From the NCBI RefSeq assembly GCF_019969685.1, contig NZ_JAHXYZ010000003.1, forward strand, positions 202,260 through 266,259: DNA of 64,000 nt. The letters are read 5' to 3'. This document shows, one piece after another, positions 36,368-43,497 of this stretch. Each line of letters begins with the position of its first letter. The first letter of the stretch is position 1. The position numbers and the translations under genes are program-made. This DNA comes from Microbacterium sp. EST19A (GTDB lineage Bacteria > Actinomycetota > Actinomycetes > Actinomycetales > Microbacteriaceae). Below the pieces are notes generated by a model. That model did not search any database and had not been told where the DNA came from. It saw only the letters and a program-made list of their open reading frames with translations.

Positions 36368-36473
36368 ACATCTCGCGCGACGTCCTTCGTCTCGTCGCTG
36401 CGCTCCTCGCTCAGGAACCGGGGGTTTCGGTCCCTGAGCGAGCCGCAGCGAGACGAAGGGCGTCGCGTGTTCA
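36365..36473. repeat. Large palindromic intergenic element between leuA and the UPF0126 gene
   Basis: Two long arms (about 36376-36420 and 36428-36467) are imperfect reverse complements: CCTTCGTCTCG...GCTCAGGAACCG on the left and CGGTCCCTGAGC...CGAGACGAAGG on the right, with outer CGCGACG/CGTCGCG and TGAACA/TGTTCA pairs. It fills the whole gap between two convergent genes and could form a long cruciform or RNA hairpin acting as a bidirectional terminator. The form resembles REP-like units found in high-GC actinobacteria. Confidence 0.65.
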
Positions 36474-37163
36474 GTCGCGCGGCTTGACGATCGGGATGGC
36501 GCCGGTCTCGGCGGCGACCTTGCGGCGGTAGATGCGGCGCTGCTCCGGGAGCGACACGTCGAAGCTCACCGCAAGCACCCGGATCACGGCTGTCACCACG
36601 ATGCCGAAGACGGCGGCGAGGGTGATCGTCATCCCGAAGCCGTTCGCGATGACGATGAAGGTGCATCCCGCACCGGCGGCGACCGCGTAGAGCGAGCCCA
36701 CGTGCATGATCGAGGTCGGCAGACCCATCAGCATGTCGCGCAGCACACTGCCCCCGACCGCGGCGCATACGCCGATGAAGACCGCGGGAACGGGCGGGAT
36801 GCCGAACGCGATCGCCTTGCTCGTGCCGAAGGCGCCGAACATTCCGATCACCACCGCATCCAGCACCACGATGACGGTGTTGAGTCGGTTGAAGAGTCCG
36901 GCGAGCAGCATCCCCAGCAGAGCCGCGCCCGTGGCGGTCAACAGGTACCAGTTGCTCTGCAACGTGGCGGGCGTCTGGCCGAGCAGGATGTCGCGGATCA
37001 GACCGCCGCCCATGCCGATCATGATGCCGATGATCGCGACGCCCAACCAGTCCAGTCGGCGCTGTCCCTGGAAACCCGAGGCGAACAGCGCGCCCTGCAC
37101 CCCGCCGAGCCCGACGCCGAGAAGGTCCGCCCACAGCGGAATGGTGAAGAGCGGTTCGGTCAC
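36471..37163 (-). CDS. Trimeric intracellular cation channel family protein (UPF0126)
   Basis: A 230-residue membrane protein of the UPF0126/YadS family, two repeats of three helices plus a seventh. Each repeat has a glycine-rich signature: GIMIGMGGGLIRDILLGQTP and GVCAAVGGSVLRDMLMGLP. Homologous proteins form potassium-permeable trimeric channels; the physiological role in bacteria is unclear. The GTG at 37163 is chosen as start since it directly precedes the first helix and a GAGAAT box lies six bases upstream on the minus strand. It is divergent from recO. Confidence 0.88.
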   Translation of the reverse strand: MTEPLFTIPLWADLLGVGLGGVQGALFASGFQGQRRLDWLGVAIIGIMIGMGGGLIRDILLGQTPATLQSNWYLLTATGAALLGMLLAGLFNRLNTVIVVLDAVVIGMFGAFGTSKAIAFGIPPVPAVFIGVCAAVGGSVLRDMLMGLPTSIMHVGSLYAVAAGAGCTFIVIANGFGMTITLAAVFGIVVTAVIRVLAVSFDVSLPEQRRIYRRKVAAETGAIPIVKPRD

Positions 37164-37185
37164 GCTTCCATTCTCGCGCACGGAG

Positions 37186-37191
37186 GATAAT
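37186..37191 (+). promoter_or_regulatory. Candidate -10 box for recO, leaderless type
   Basis: GATAAT six bases before the GTG at 37198. The divergent UPF0126 gene has a GAGAAT box at 37170-37175 on the other strand, so the two promoters lie within about 22 bases. Confidence 0.4.
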
Positions 37192-37197
37192 CGAAGG

Positions 37198-37941
37198 GTG
37201 CCCACCTACCGAGACGAAGTGGTGATCCTGCGCACCCACAAGCTGGGCGAGGCGGATCGCATCGTCACCATGCTGTCGCGCCGGCACGGCAAGGTCCGGG
37301 CGGTGGCGAAGGGCGTGCGCCGCACGTCGTCGAAGTTCGGCTCCCGGCTGGAGCCGTTCATGGTCGCCGATGTGCAGCTCTACCAGGGCCGCTCCCTCGA
37401 CATCGTGCAGCAGGCGGAGTCGCTCGGCTCTTACGGCACCGACATCGTCGCGCACTACGACCGCTTCACCTCGGCCAACGCGATGGTCGAGACCGCCGAC
37501 CGCCTGAGCGATTCCGAGGCGACGCCCGAGCAGTACCTGCTCCTCGTCGGCGGCCTGCGCGCGCTCTCGCGGGGCGAGCACGTGCCGCGCAGCATCCTGG
37601 ACTCCTACCTGCTGCGCGTCATGTCCCTGTCGGGATGGGCGCCGTCTCTCGACGACTGCGCCCGATGCGCGGCGCCCGGACCGCACAGCACGTTCGTCGC
37701 CCAGCTGGGTGGGCTCGTATGCGTGAACGATGCCCCGGCGGGAAGCCCGCGCATCGCCGAACGCACGCTCGAACTGCTCCGCGCGCTGATCCGAGGCGAC
37801 TGGGAGTTCATCGACGCGGCATCTCCCGCCGAGTCGGCGGCCGCGGCCGGTCTCGTCGGGGCTTACGCCCAATGGCACCTGGAGCGCGGCATCCGCTCGC
37901 TCTCCCACGTTTCCGACATCCGAGGAGAAGGAGCACGGTGA
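37198..37941 (+). CDS. recO: DNA repair protein RecO
   Basis: Recombination mediator that helps RecR load RecA on SSB-coated DNA. The 247-residue protein has the N-terminal OB fold (RDEVVILRTHKLGEADRIVT, GKVRAVAKGVRR) and the C-terminal helical part. The zinc site is reduced: Cys154, Cys157 and Cys175 are present, but where a fourth cysteine is usual the sequence reads CVND, so Asp178 takes its place. GTG at 37198 is supported by a GATAAT box six bases before it. The stop overlaps the uppS GTG by four bases, and the era-recO-uppS neighbourhood is the one seen in actinobacteria. Confidence 0.95.
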   Translation: MPTYRDEVVILRTHKLGEADRIVTMLSRRHGKVRAVAKGVRRTSSKFGSRLEPFMVADVQLYQGRSLDIVQQAESLGSYGTDIVAHYDRFTSANAMVETADRLSDSEATPEQYLLLVGGLRALSRGEHVPRSILDSYLLRVMSLSGWAPSLDDCARCAAPGPHSTFVAQLGGLVCVNDAPAGSPRIAERTLELLRALIRGDWEFIDAASPAESAAAAGLVGAYAQWHLERGIRSLSHVSDIRGEGAR

Positions 37942-38741
37942 GCCCGAAGCCGTACACGCATAAGGACGCCGTGGCCTATCGCCCCATCGACTGGACGGGC
38001 GTGCACCCGCCGACGTTCCCCGCGGTGCCGGAGCACGTCGCGATCGTCATGGACGGCAACGGCCGCTGGGCCAACCGTCGGGGGCTCAGCAGGATCGAGG
38101 GGCACAAGGCGGGCGAGGAAGTGCTCCTCGATGTGGTCGCGGGTGCGATCCAGGCCGGGGTGAAGCATCTGTCCGTCTACGCGTTCTCCACGGAGAACTG
38201 GGCGCGGTCTCCAGACGAGGTCCGCTTCCTGATGGGCTACAACCGCGACGTGCTGCACCGTCGTCGCGACCAGCTCAACGAGTGGGGCGTGCGCGTGCGC
38301 TGGGCGGGCCGCAAGCCGCGGCTCTGGGGGAGCGTCATCAAGGAGCTGCAGTACGCCGAGCAGCTCACGAAGGGCAACGACGTCCTCACGCTCACCATGT
38401 GCGTCAACTACGGCGGACGGATCGAGCTCGTCGACGCGATGCGCTCGATCGCCGCCGACGTTGCGGCTGGACGGGTGAAGCCGAACGCGATCAGCGAGAA
38501 GATGATCCGGCGCCACCTCTACGTGCCCGACATGCCCGACGTCGATCTCTTCGTGCGCAGCTCGGGCGAGCAGCGCACCTCCAACTTCCTGCTCTGGGAG
38601 TCCGCTTACGCCGAGATGGTGTTCCTCGACACGCTGTGGCCCGACTTCTCGCGCGAGGAGCTGTGGCGCGCGATCGGCGTCTACCTGTCGCGCGACCGTC
38701 GCTTCGGCGGAGCTGTCGACACCCCTGACGCGTCGGCCTGA
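37938..38741 (+). CDS. uppS: Isoprenyl (polyprenyl) diphosphate synthase, UppS family
   Basis: Cis-prenyltransferase that makes the long-chain polyprenyl diphosphate carrier for cell-wall synthesis. The 267-residue protein has the signature IVMDGNGRWANRRGL with catalytic Asp39, KHLSVYAFSTENWARS, and the C-terminal DLFVRSSGEQRTSNFLLWES and LWPDFS. The position after recO matches the mycobacterial decaprenyl diphosphate synthase. Product chain length cannot be read. The start GTG at 37938 overlaps the recO stop. The last 61 bases overlap the end of the antisense kinase gene. Confidence 0.95.
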   Translation: MSPKPYTHKDAVAYRPIDWTGVHPPTFPAVPEHVAIVMDGNGRWANRRGLSRIEGHKAGEEVLLDVVAGAIQAGVKHLSVYAFSTENWARSPDEVRFLMGYNRDVLHRRRDQLNEWGVRVRWAGRKPRLWGSVIKELQYAEQLTKGNDVLTLTMCVNYGGRIELVDAMRSIAADVAAGRVKPNAISEKMIRRHLYVPDMPDVDLFVRSSGEQRTSNFLLWESAYAEMVFLDTLWPDFSREELWRAIGVYLSRDRRFGGAVDTPDASA

Positions 38742-39292
38742 GCACGGAGCCACCGCTCCGTTTCGCGCGGGTGTCGCAGGCGCACGATCGTCAGATGCGG
38801 GAAGCGCTCCTGCAACCCGGGCAGGCGCTCGGCCCAGTGCCGCAGGGTCTTCGTCTGCCAGGCAAGGATGTTCGTCTCGGGATCGCGGTTGAGGAGATTC
38901 CACGGTCCTGGCTCGCGATTGCCGTTCCAGAGCTCCTGTCGCAGGATGCCGCGGGCGAGGGTGCGTCGGATCAATCGACCCCGGACCACGCGGTACGGGT
39001 AGTCGAGCCACACGGCCACCTGCGCACGCGGTGCCAGGATCTCGTTCGTCCCCTTGCTGGTGTACTGCCACTCGGTCACCCAGCGATCCTCGGCAGCGAA
39101 CGCGCGCACGTCGTCGAGGAACTCCGGTCGCGGCGTCCAGTTCGGTCCGTGGAAGAGAGCGTCGATCTCCACGTGCCGCAGACCCCAGGCATCCCCGATG
39201 CGCGCGGAGAGGGTCGTCTTCCCCGACCCGGACACGCCCGCGACGAGCACACGCTCGGGGCGGTCGGGAAGCGGATCGTCGGCGGAGAGCAT
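38681..39292 (-). CDS. P-loop adenylate-kinase-like protein (topology modulation/FlaR type)
   Basis: A 203-residue cytoplasmic P-loop protein with Walker A GVSGSGKTT (19-27), followed by the small-kinase pattern VEIDALFHGPNWTPRPEF and WLDYPYRVVRGRLIRRTL. It resembles the AAA/adenylate-kinase-like proteins annotated as DNA topology modulation protein FlaR; the true substrate is unknown. The C-terminal 20 codons lie opposite the end of uppS. The ATG at 39292 has a TAGGAT box six bases upstream. Confidence 0.8.
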   Translation of the reverse strand: MLSADDPLPDRPERVLVAGVSGSGKTTLSARIGDAWGLRHVEIDALFHGPNWTPRPEFLDDVRAFAAEDRWVTEWQYTSKGTNEILAPRAQVAVWLDYPYRVVRGRLIRRTLARGILRQELWNGNREPGPWNLLNRDPETNILAWQTKTLRHWAERLPGLQERFPHLTIVRLRHPRETERWLRAQADASGVSTAPPKRRSRDR

Positions 39293-39298
39293 CCGGAA

Positions 39299-39304
39299 AT
39301 CCTA
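39299..39304 (-). promoter_or_regulatory. Candidate -10 box for the P-loop kinase gene
   Basis: Minus-strand TAGGAT, six bases before the ATG at 39292. Confidence 0.4.
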
Positions 39305-39321
39305 TCGACGGAACTCTGCTC

Positions 39322-39327
39322 TATTGT
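39322..39327 (+). promoter_or_regulatory. Candidate -10 box for the small lipoprotein gene
   Basis: TATTGT, six bases before the ATG at 39334. It faces away from the kinase promoter only 17 bases to the left. Confidence 0.35.
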
Positions 39328-39333
39328 CGGGAG

Positions 39334-39684
39334 ATGCGGAGAATAGGGGCGACGATAGCCGGGTTCGGCGTCGGAGCGATCGGATTGACGGGCTGCGCCT
39401 TCGGCGACTACCTCGCGTACGCGCCCTGCGAAGGGTACTCCGAGGAGCTGGCACAGGTAATAGAGGAGACAGTCGGAGAACGGCCCACCGTCGGAGACAT
39501 CTGGGCGGACGGCGCCAACAACCCTCTGTGCTGGCTCACCTTCACCTTGGAGCGGGATCTCACGTCCGGCGACCCAGAACGCGAGGAGATGAGCAATGCC
39601 ATCGATGACCTTCGGGCGCAATGGCAGGACGATGTGCGTCTCGAGGTGATCTCAGGCTCGGGTGAGAGCTTCATCTTCGGGTGA
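39334..39684 (+). CDS. Small hypothetical lipoprotein
   Basis: A 116-residue predicted lipoprotein with two Arg near the start, a short hydrophobic core and the lipobox GLTGC at about 17-21. The remaining 95 residues are acidic and contain two further cysteines (APCEGY and NPLCWL) that may pair. I do not recognise the family. Codon use is similar to the neighbours apart from a slightly lower GC content at the start. ATG at 39334 has a TATTGT box six bases before it. Confidence 0.6.
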   Translation: MRRIGATIAGFGVGAIGLTGCAFGDYLAYAPCEGYSEELAQVIEETVGERPTVGDIWADGANNPLCWLTFTLERDLTSGDPEREEMSNAIDDLRAQWQDDVRLEVISGSGESFIFG

Positions 39685-39724
39685 ACCCGGAATAGCTCAC
39701 AGAACCATGGGGTTGGATGATGAT

Positions 39725-40417
39725 GTGAGCGAACCCATCTCTATCGACATCTGGTCCGACATCGCCTGCCCGTGGTGCTACATCGGCAAGCGCAATCTGG
39801 AGAAGGGCCTCGAAGCCGTCTCCGCCGACGAGGATGCCCCCGAGGTCACCGTCACCTTCCACTCCTTCGAGCTGTCGCCCGACACCCCCGTCGACTTCGA
39901 CGGCGATGAGATCGACTTCCTGGCCGGCCACAAGGGCATGCCGCGCACGCAGGTCGAGCAGATGCTGTCGAACGTCACCGGAGTCGCGGCGAACGCCGGC
40001 CTCGAGTACCGCTTCGACCTGCTGCAGCACACCAACACCGTCAAGGCGCACGAACTGCTGCATTTTGCGAAGGCGGAGGGCCTCCAGCACGAGCTCGAGG
40101 AGCGCCTCATGTCGGCGTACTTCACCGAGGGCAAGCACGTCGGTCGCATCGACGACCTCGTCGAGCTCGCGGTCGAGGTCGGCCTCGACGCCGATGGCGC
40201 TCGGCAGGCGCTCGAGAGCGAGCAGTACCTCCCCGCCGTCCGTCAGGACCAGGCGCAGGCTCAGGCCTACGGCATCCAGGGCGTGCCGTTCTTCGTCATC
40301 GACGGTCAGTACGGCATCTCCGGAGCGCAGCCTCCCGCGGCGTTCGAGAACGTTCTCCGCGATCTCTGGGCGAAGCGCGGAGAGACCGAGGACGAGACCG
40401 AGGCCGCCGCCGTCTAA
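39725..40417 (+). CDS. DsbA family oxidoreductase (FrnE-like)
   Basis: Cytoplasmic thioredoxin-fold protein of 230 residues. The redox site is CPWC (Cys15-Cys18) after IDIWSDIA, with the helical insert typical of FrnE/2-hydroxychromene-isomerase-like DsbA proteins and the cis-proline region GIQGVPFFVIDGQYGISGA. There is no signal peptide, so it acts inside the cell, possibly in redox stress response. The GTG at 39725 is chosen; an ATG at 39707 in the same frame would add six residues. It is convergent with the glutathione peroxidase gene, overlapping it by four bases. Confidence 0.88.
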   Translation: MSEPISIDIWSDIACPWCYIGKRNLEKGLEAVSADEDAPEVTVTFHSFELSPDTPVDFDGDEIDFLAGHKGMPRTQVEQMLSNVTGVAANAGLEYRFDLLQHTNTVKAHELLHFAKAEGLQHELEERLMSAYFTEGKHVGRIDDLVELAVEVGLDADGARQALESEQYLPAVRQDQAQAQAYGIQGVPFFVIDGQYGISGAQPPAAFENVLRDLWAKRGETEDETEAAAV

Positions 40418-40908
40418 CGGGTCAGGGCCGCTTCGATCGCGCTGACGATCTCGGGGGCGTCCGGCTTCTGCTTCGGGCGGAAGCGCAGGACGTCCCCGTC
40501 CGGCAGCACCAGGAACTTCTCGAAGTTCCACTCGACGCGGCCGGCCTTGCCCCCGGCATCCGCCGTCTGCTTCAGCGCCTTGTAGAGGTCCGACGCGTTG
40601 CGGCCGTTCACCTTGACCTTGTCGTTGACGGGGAACGTCACGCCGTAGGTCGTCGAGCAGAACTCGAGGATCTCGTCGACGGAACCCGGCTCCTGACCGA
40701 AGAACTGGTTGCACGGGAACCCCACGACGCTGAAGCCGCGGTCGCCGTAGAGGCGCTGCAGTTCTTCCAGCTGCTCGTACTGCGGGGTGAGGCCGCACTT
40801 CGAGGCGACGTTCACCACGAGCACCACGTCGGCACCGAGATCATCGAGCGTCTTCTCGTTGCCCTGAGCATCGGTGAAGGGGATCGAACGGAGCGCAGAA
40901 TCGGTCAT
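40414..40908 (-). CDS. Glutathione peroxidase family protein (thiol peroxidase)
   Basis: Peroxide-reducing enzyme of 164 residues. The peroxidatic cysteine is in VNVASKCGLTPQY, and the family motif GFPCNQFFGQEPG supplies a second conserved Cys; the catalytic Trp/Asn region reads VEWNFEKFLV. Selenocysteine is not used. In actinobacteria the electron donor is usually thioredoxin or mycothiol-based. The ATG at 40908 is preferred to the GTG at 40914 because a TAAGCT box on the minus strand lies exactly six bases upstream. Confidence 0.92.
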   Translation of the reverse strand: MTDSALRSIPFTDAQGNEKTLDDLGADVVLVVNVASKCGLTPQYEQLEELQRLYGDRGFSVVGFPCNQFFGQEPGSVDEILEFCSTTYGVTFPVNDKVKVNGRNASDLYKALKQTADAGGKAGRVEWNFEKFLVLPDGDVLRFRPKQKPDAPEIVSAIEAALTR

Positions 40909-40914
40909 ATTCAC

Positions 40915-40920
40915 AGCTTA
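40915..40920 (-). promoter_or_regulatory. Candidate -10 box for glutathione peroxidase
   Basis: Minus-strand TAAGCT six bases before the ATG at 40908, leaderless pattern. Confidence 0.4.
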
Positions 40921-40967
40921 GGTCGCCGCATCCGCAGCGGCTCCGCGTCTGGGAGAATAGAGGGGAC

Positions 40968-42122
40968 ATGACTCTCGCCACCGCCACAGCCCGCCCCCTT
41001 CGCATCGGTCCGATCGATCTCGACGTGCCGGTCGTCCTCGCACCCATGGCGGGGATCACGAACACGGCGTTCCGACGTCTGTGCCGCGAATACGGAGCCG
41101 GGCTGTACGTCAGCGAGATGATCACCTCGCGCGCCCTCGTCGAGCGCAACGAGACGACGATGCGCCTGATCCGGCATCACGAGTCGGAGACCCCGCGGTC
41201 GATCCAGCTCTACGGGGTCGACCCGAAGACGATCGCCGAGGCCGTGCGGATCATCGTCGCGGAAGACCATGCCGACCACATCGACCTGAACTTCGGCTGC
41301 CCGGTGCCGAAGGTCACCCGCCGAGGCGGGGGAGCAGCGTTCCCCTGGAAGTCGTCCCTCTTCGCCGCCATCGTCGATCAGGCCGTGAAGGCCGCGGGAT
41401 CGATCCCGCTGACGGTCAAGATGCGCAAGGGCATCGACCGCGACCACCTGACGTTCCTCGACGCCGGCCGTGCCGCTGAGGACGCCGGGGCGGCCGCCGT
41501 CGCCCTGCACGCCCGCACCGCGAGCGAGTTCTACTCCGGTCACGCCGACTGGAACGCGATCGGCGAGCTCAAGCAGGCGGTCACCAGCATCCCCGTGCTG
41601 GGCAACGGCGACATCTGGTCTGCCGAAGACGCCGTGCGCATGATGCAGCAGACCGACTGCGACGGCGTCGTCGTGGGTCGCGGCTGCCTCGGGCGTCCCT
41701 GGCTCTTCGGAGAACTGGCCGCCGCCTTCGGTGCGGAGTCGCATCCGGTCGACGCGACGCTCGGATTCGTCGCGAACGCCTTCCGCCGGCACGCCCAGCT
41801 GCTCGTCGAGTTCTTCGACGACGAGGACCGCGGCTGCCGAGACATCCGCAAGCACGTCTCCTGGTACTTCAAGGGCTACCCGGTCGGCGGAGACATCCGC
41901 ACCGGGCTCGCGACCTCGTCGAGCCTCGCCGAGATCGACGACCTGCTCGGCCTGCTCGACCACGCGGCTCCCTACCCGGGAGCGGATGCCGAGGGGCAGC
42001 GGGGTCGCTCCGGTCACCCGAAGCGACCGGCGCTGCCGGACAAGTGGCTCGAGTCGCGGGAGATCGAGTCGTCGGCTTCCGAGATGATGCGTGGAGCGGA
42101 GATCGAGAACAGTGGTGGCTGA
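40968..42122 (+). CDS. dusB: tRNA dihydrouridine synthase DusB
   Basis: Flavoenzyme that reduces uridines in the tRNA D-loop. The 384-residue protein begins with the FMN-binding LAPMAGITNTAFRRLCREYG, has the catalytic cysteine in NFGCPVPKVTRRGGG, ALHARTASEFYSGHADW, and the phosphate-binding VLGNGDIWSAEDAVRMM and GVVVGRGCLGRPW. A helical RNA-binding C-terminal domain follows. ATG at 40968 is preceded by GAGAAT nine bases upstream. The end overlaps the dgt start, so dusB-dgt-dnaG are probably co-transcribed. Confidence 0.94.
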   Translation: MTLATATARPLRIGPIDLDVPVVLAPMAGITNTAFRRLCREYGAGLYVSEMITSRALVERNETTMRLIRHHESETPRSIQLYGVDPKTIAEAVRIIVAEDHADHIDLNFGCPVPKVTRRGGGAAFPWKSSLFAAIVDQAVKAAGSIPLTVKMRKGIDRDHLTFLDAGRAAEDAGAAAVALHARTASEFYSGHADWNAIGELKQAVTSIPVLGNGDIWSAEDAVRMMQQTDCDGVVVGRGCLGRPWLFGELAAAFGAESHPVDATLGFVANAFRRHAQLLVEFFDDEDRGCRDIRKHVSWYFKGYPVGGDIRTGLATSSSLAEIDDLLGLLDHAAPYPGADAEGQRGRSGHPKRPALPDKWLESREIESSASEMMRGAEIENSGG

Positions 42123-43497
42123 CTCGAACGATGGCGCGCGGACCGATGGTTACCACCCCCGCGACGCCGAGCGTTTCTTCGCGGAGACGCACCGATCGGA
42201 GCGCGACGACTTCGCCCGCGACCGCGCGAGGGTGCTGCATTCCGCCGCTCTCCGCCGCCTCGCCGCCAAGACACAGGTGCTCAGTCCCGCCAGCACGGCC
42301 GACTTCGCGCGCAATCGCCTGACGCACTCGCTCGAGGTGGCGCAGGTGGGCCGCGAGCTCGCCACGGCCCTCGGTGTCTCGGCCGACGTCGTCGACACGG
42401 CGTGCCTCAGCCACGACCTCGGGCATCCGCCGTTCGGTCACAACGGGGAGCGCGCGCTCAACGAATGGGCCGAGCACATCGGCGGGTTCGAGGGCAACGC
42501 GCAGTCCCTCCGCATCCTCACGAGGCTCGAGGCGAAGGTCCTGGACGACGACGACCACTCGGTCGGTCTCAACCTCACCCGGGCCAGCCTCGACGCGACC
42601 TGCAAGTACCCGTGGACAGTCGACAGTCCGGTCCCCGACCCGGGCGGACGGCTGAAGTTCGGCGTCTACCCCGAAGACGAGGCCGTGTTCCGATGGATGC
42701 GGGAAGGCGCTCCCGGACGGCTGCGCTGCATCGAGGCCGAGATCATGGACCTCTCCGATGACATCGCCTACTCCGTGCACGATTTCGAAGACGCGATCGT
42801 CAACGGCTACGTCGACGTCGCGCAGCTCGCCGACCCGCGCGGACACGATGCCCTCGTCGGCCGTATCCAGCAGTGGGTCGGATACGACTTCACCCGCGAC
42901 GAGCTCGCTGACGCCCTCTACCGTCTGGCTTCGCAGTCGATGTGGCTCGCGTCGTTCGACCGCTCCCGTCAGGCGCTCGCGCGTCTGAAGAACCTGACCA
43001 GCGATCTGATCGGCCGTTTCGCCCGCGCCTCCGTGTCGGCAACGCGTGCAGCCTACGGCGGAAGCAACCTCGTGCGCTACAACGCCCACGTGGTCGTTCC
43101 CCGGGTCGTCGAGGCCGAGATCGCCGTGCTCAAGGGCATCATGGGTCAGGCGATCGTCACGATCGACGCGCGCAAGGGCGTGTACAAGGAGCAGCGTCGG
43201 GTGCTGAAGCGGCTCGCCGATTCGCTCTGGTCGACGGATGCCCTCTGGTCGGCGGGCGCCGACGTGCTCGAGCCCGCCTTCGCCGCGGACTTCGTCGCCG
43301 CCGTCGACGACGCCGAGCGCGCGCGGGTCGTGGTCGACCAGATCGCCAGCCTCACGGATCAGAGCGCGATCGACTGGCACAACCGCCTGGTGGGGGAGAT
43401 CGACCCCGCCGAGGTTGGCATCTGGACGCCACGGCATGCCCGCGCCAGGGCGGGCGCGCACGCCGAGAGGCGGCCCGTCGCCGAAGGGGTGGGCTGA
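42112..43497 (+). CDS. dgt: Deoxyguanosinetriphosphate triphosphohydrolase-like protein
   Basis: HD-domain dNTP triphosphohydrolase of 461 residues. The HD metal site is visible as RLTHSLEVAQVG and CLSHDLGHPPFGHNGE, and further HD ligands follow in the middle (EIMDLSDDIAYSVHDFED). GTG at 42112 or the next codon GTG at 42115 serve as start; both overlap the dusB stop by a few bases and have a GGAGA upstream. The dgt-dnaG pairing is standard in actinobacteria. The stop overlaps the dnaG ATG (TGATG). Confidence 0.93.
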   Translation: MVADSNDGARTDGYHPRDAERFFAETHRSERDDFARDRARVLHSAALRRLAAKTQVLSPASTADFARNRLTHSLEVAQVGRELATALGVSADVVDTACLSHDLGHPPFGHNGERALNEWAEHIGGFEGNAQSLRILTRLEAKVLDDDDHSVGLNLTRASLDATCKYPWTVDSPVPDPGGRLKFGVYPEDEAVFRWMREGAPGRLRCIEAEIMDLSDDIAYSVHDFEDAIVNGYVDVAQLADPRGHDALVGRIQQWVGYDFTRDELADALYRLASQSMWLASFDRSRQALARLKNLTSDLIGRFARASVSATRAAYGGSNLVRYNAHVVVPRVVEAEIAVLKGIMGQAIVTIDARKGVYKEQRRVLKRLADSLWSTDALWSAGADVLEPAFAADFVAAVDDAERARVVVDQIASLTDQSAIDWHNRLVGEIDPAEVGIWTPRHARARAGAHAERRPVAEGVG

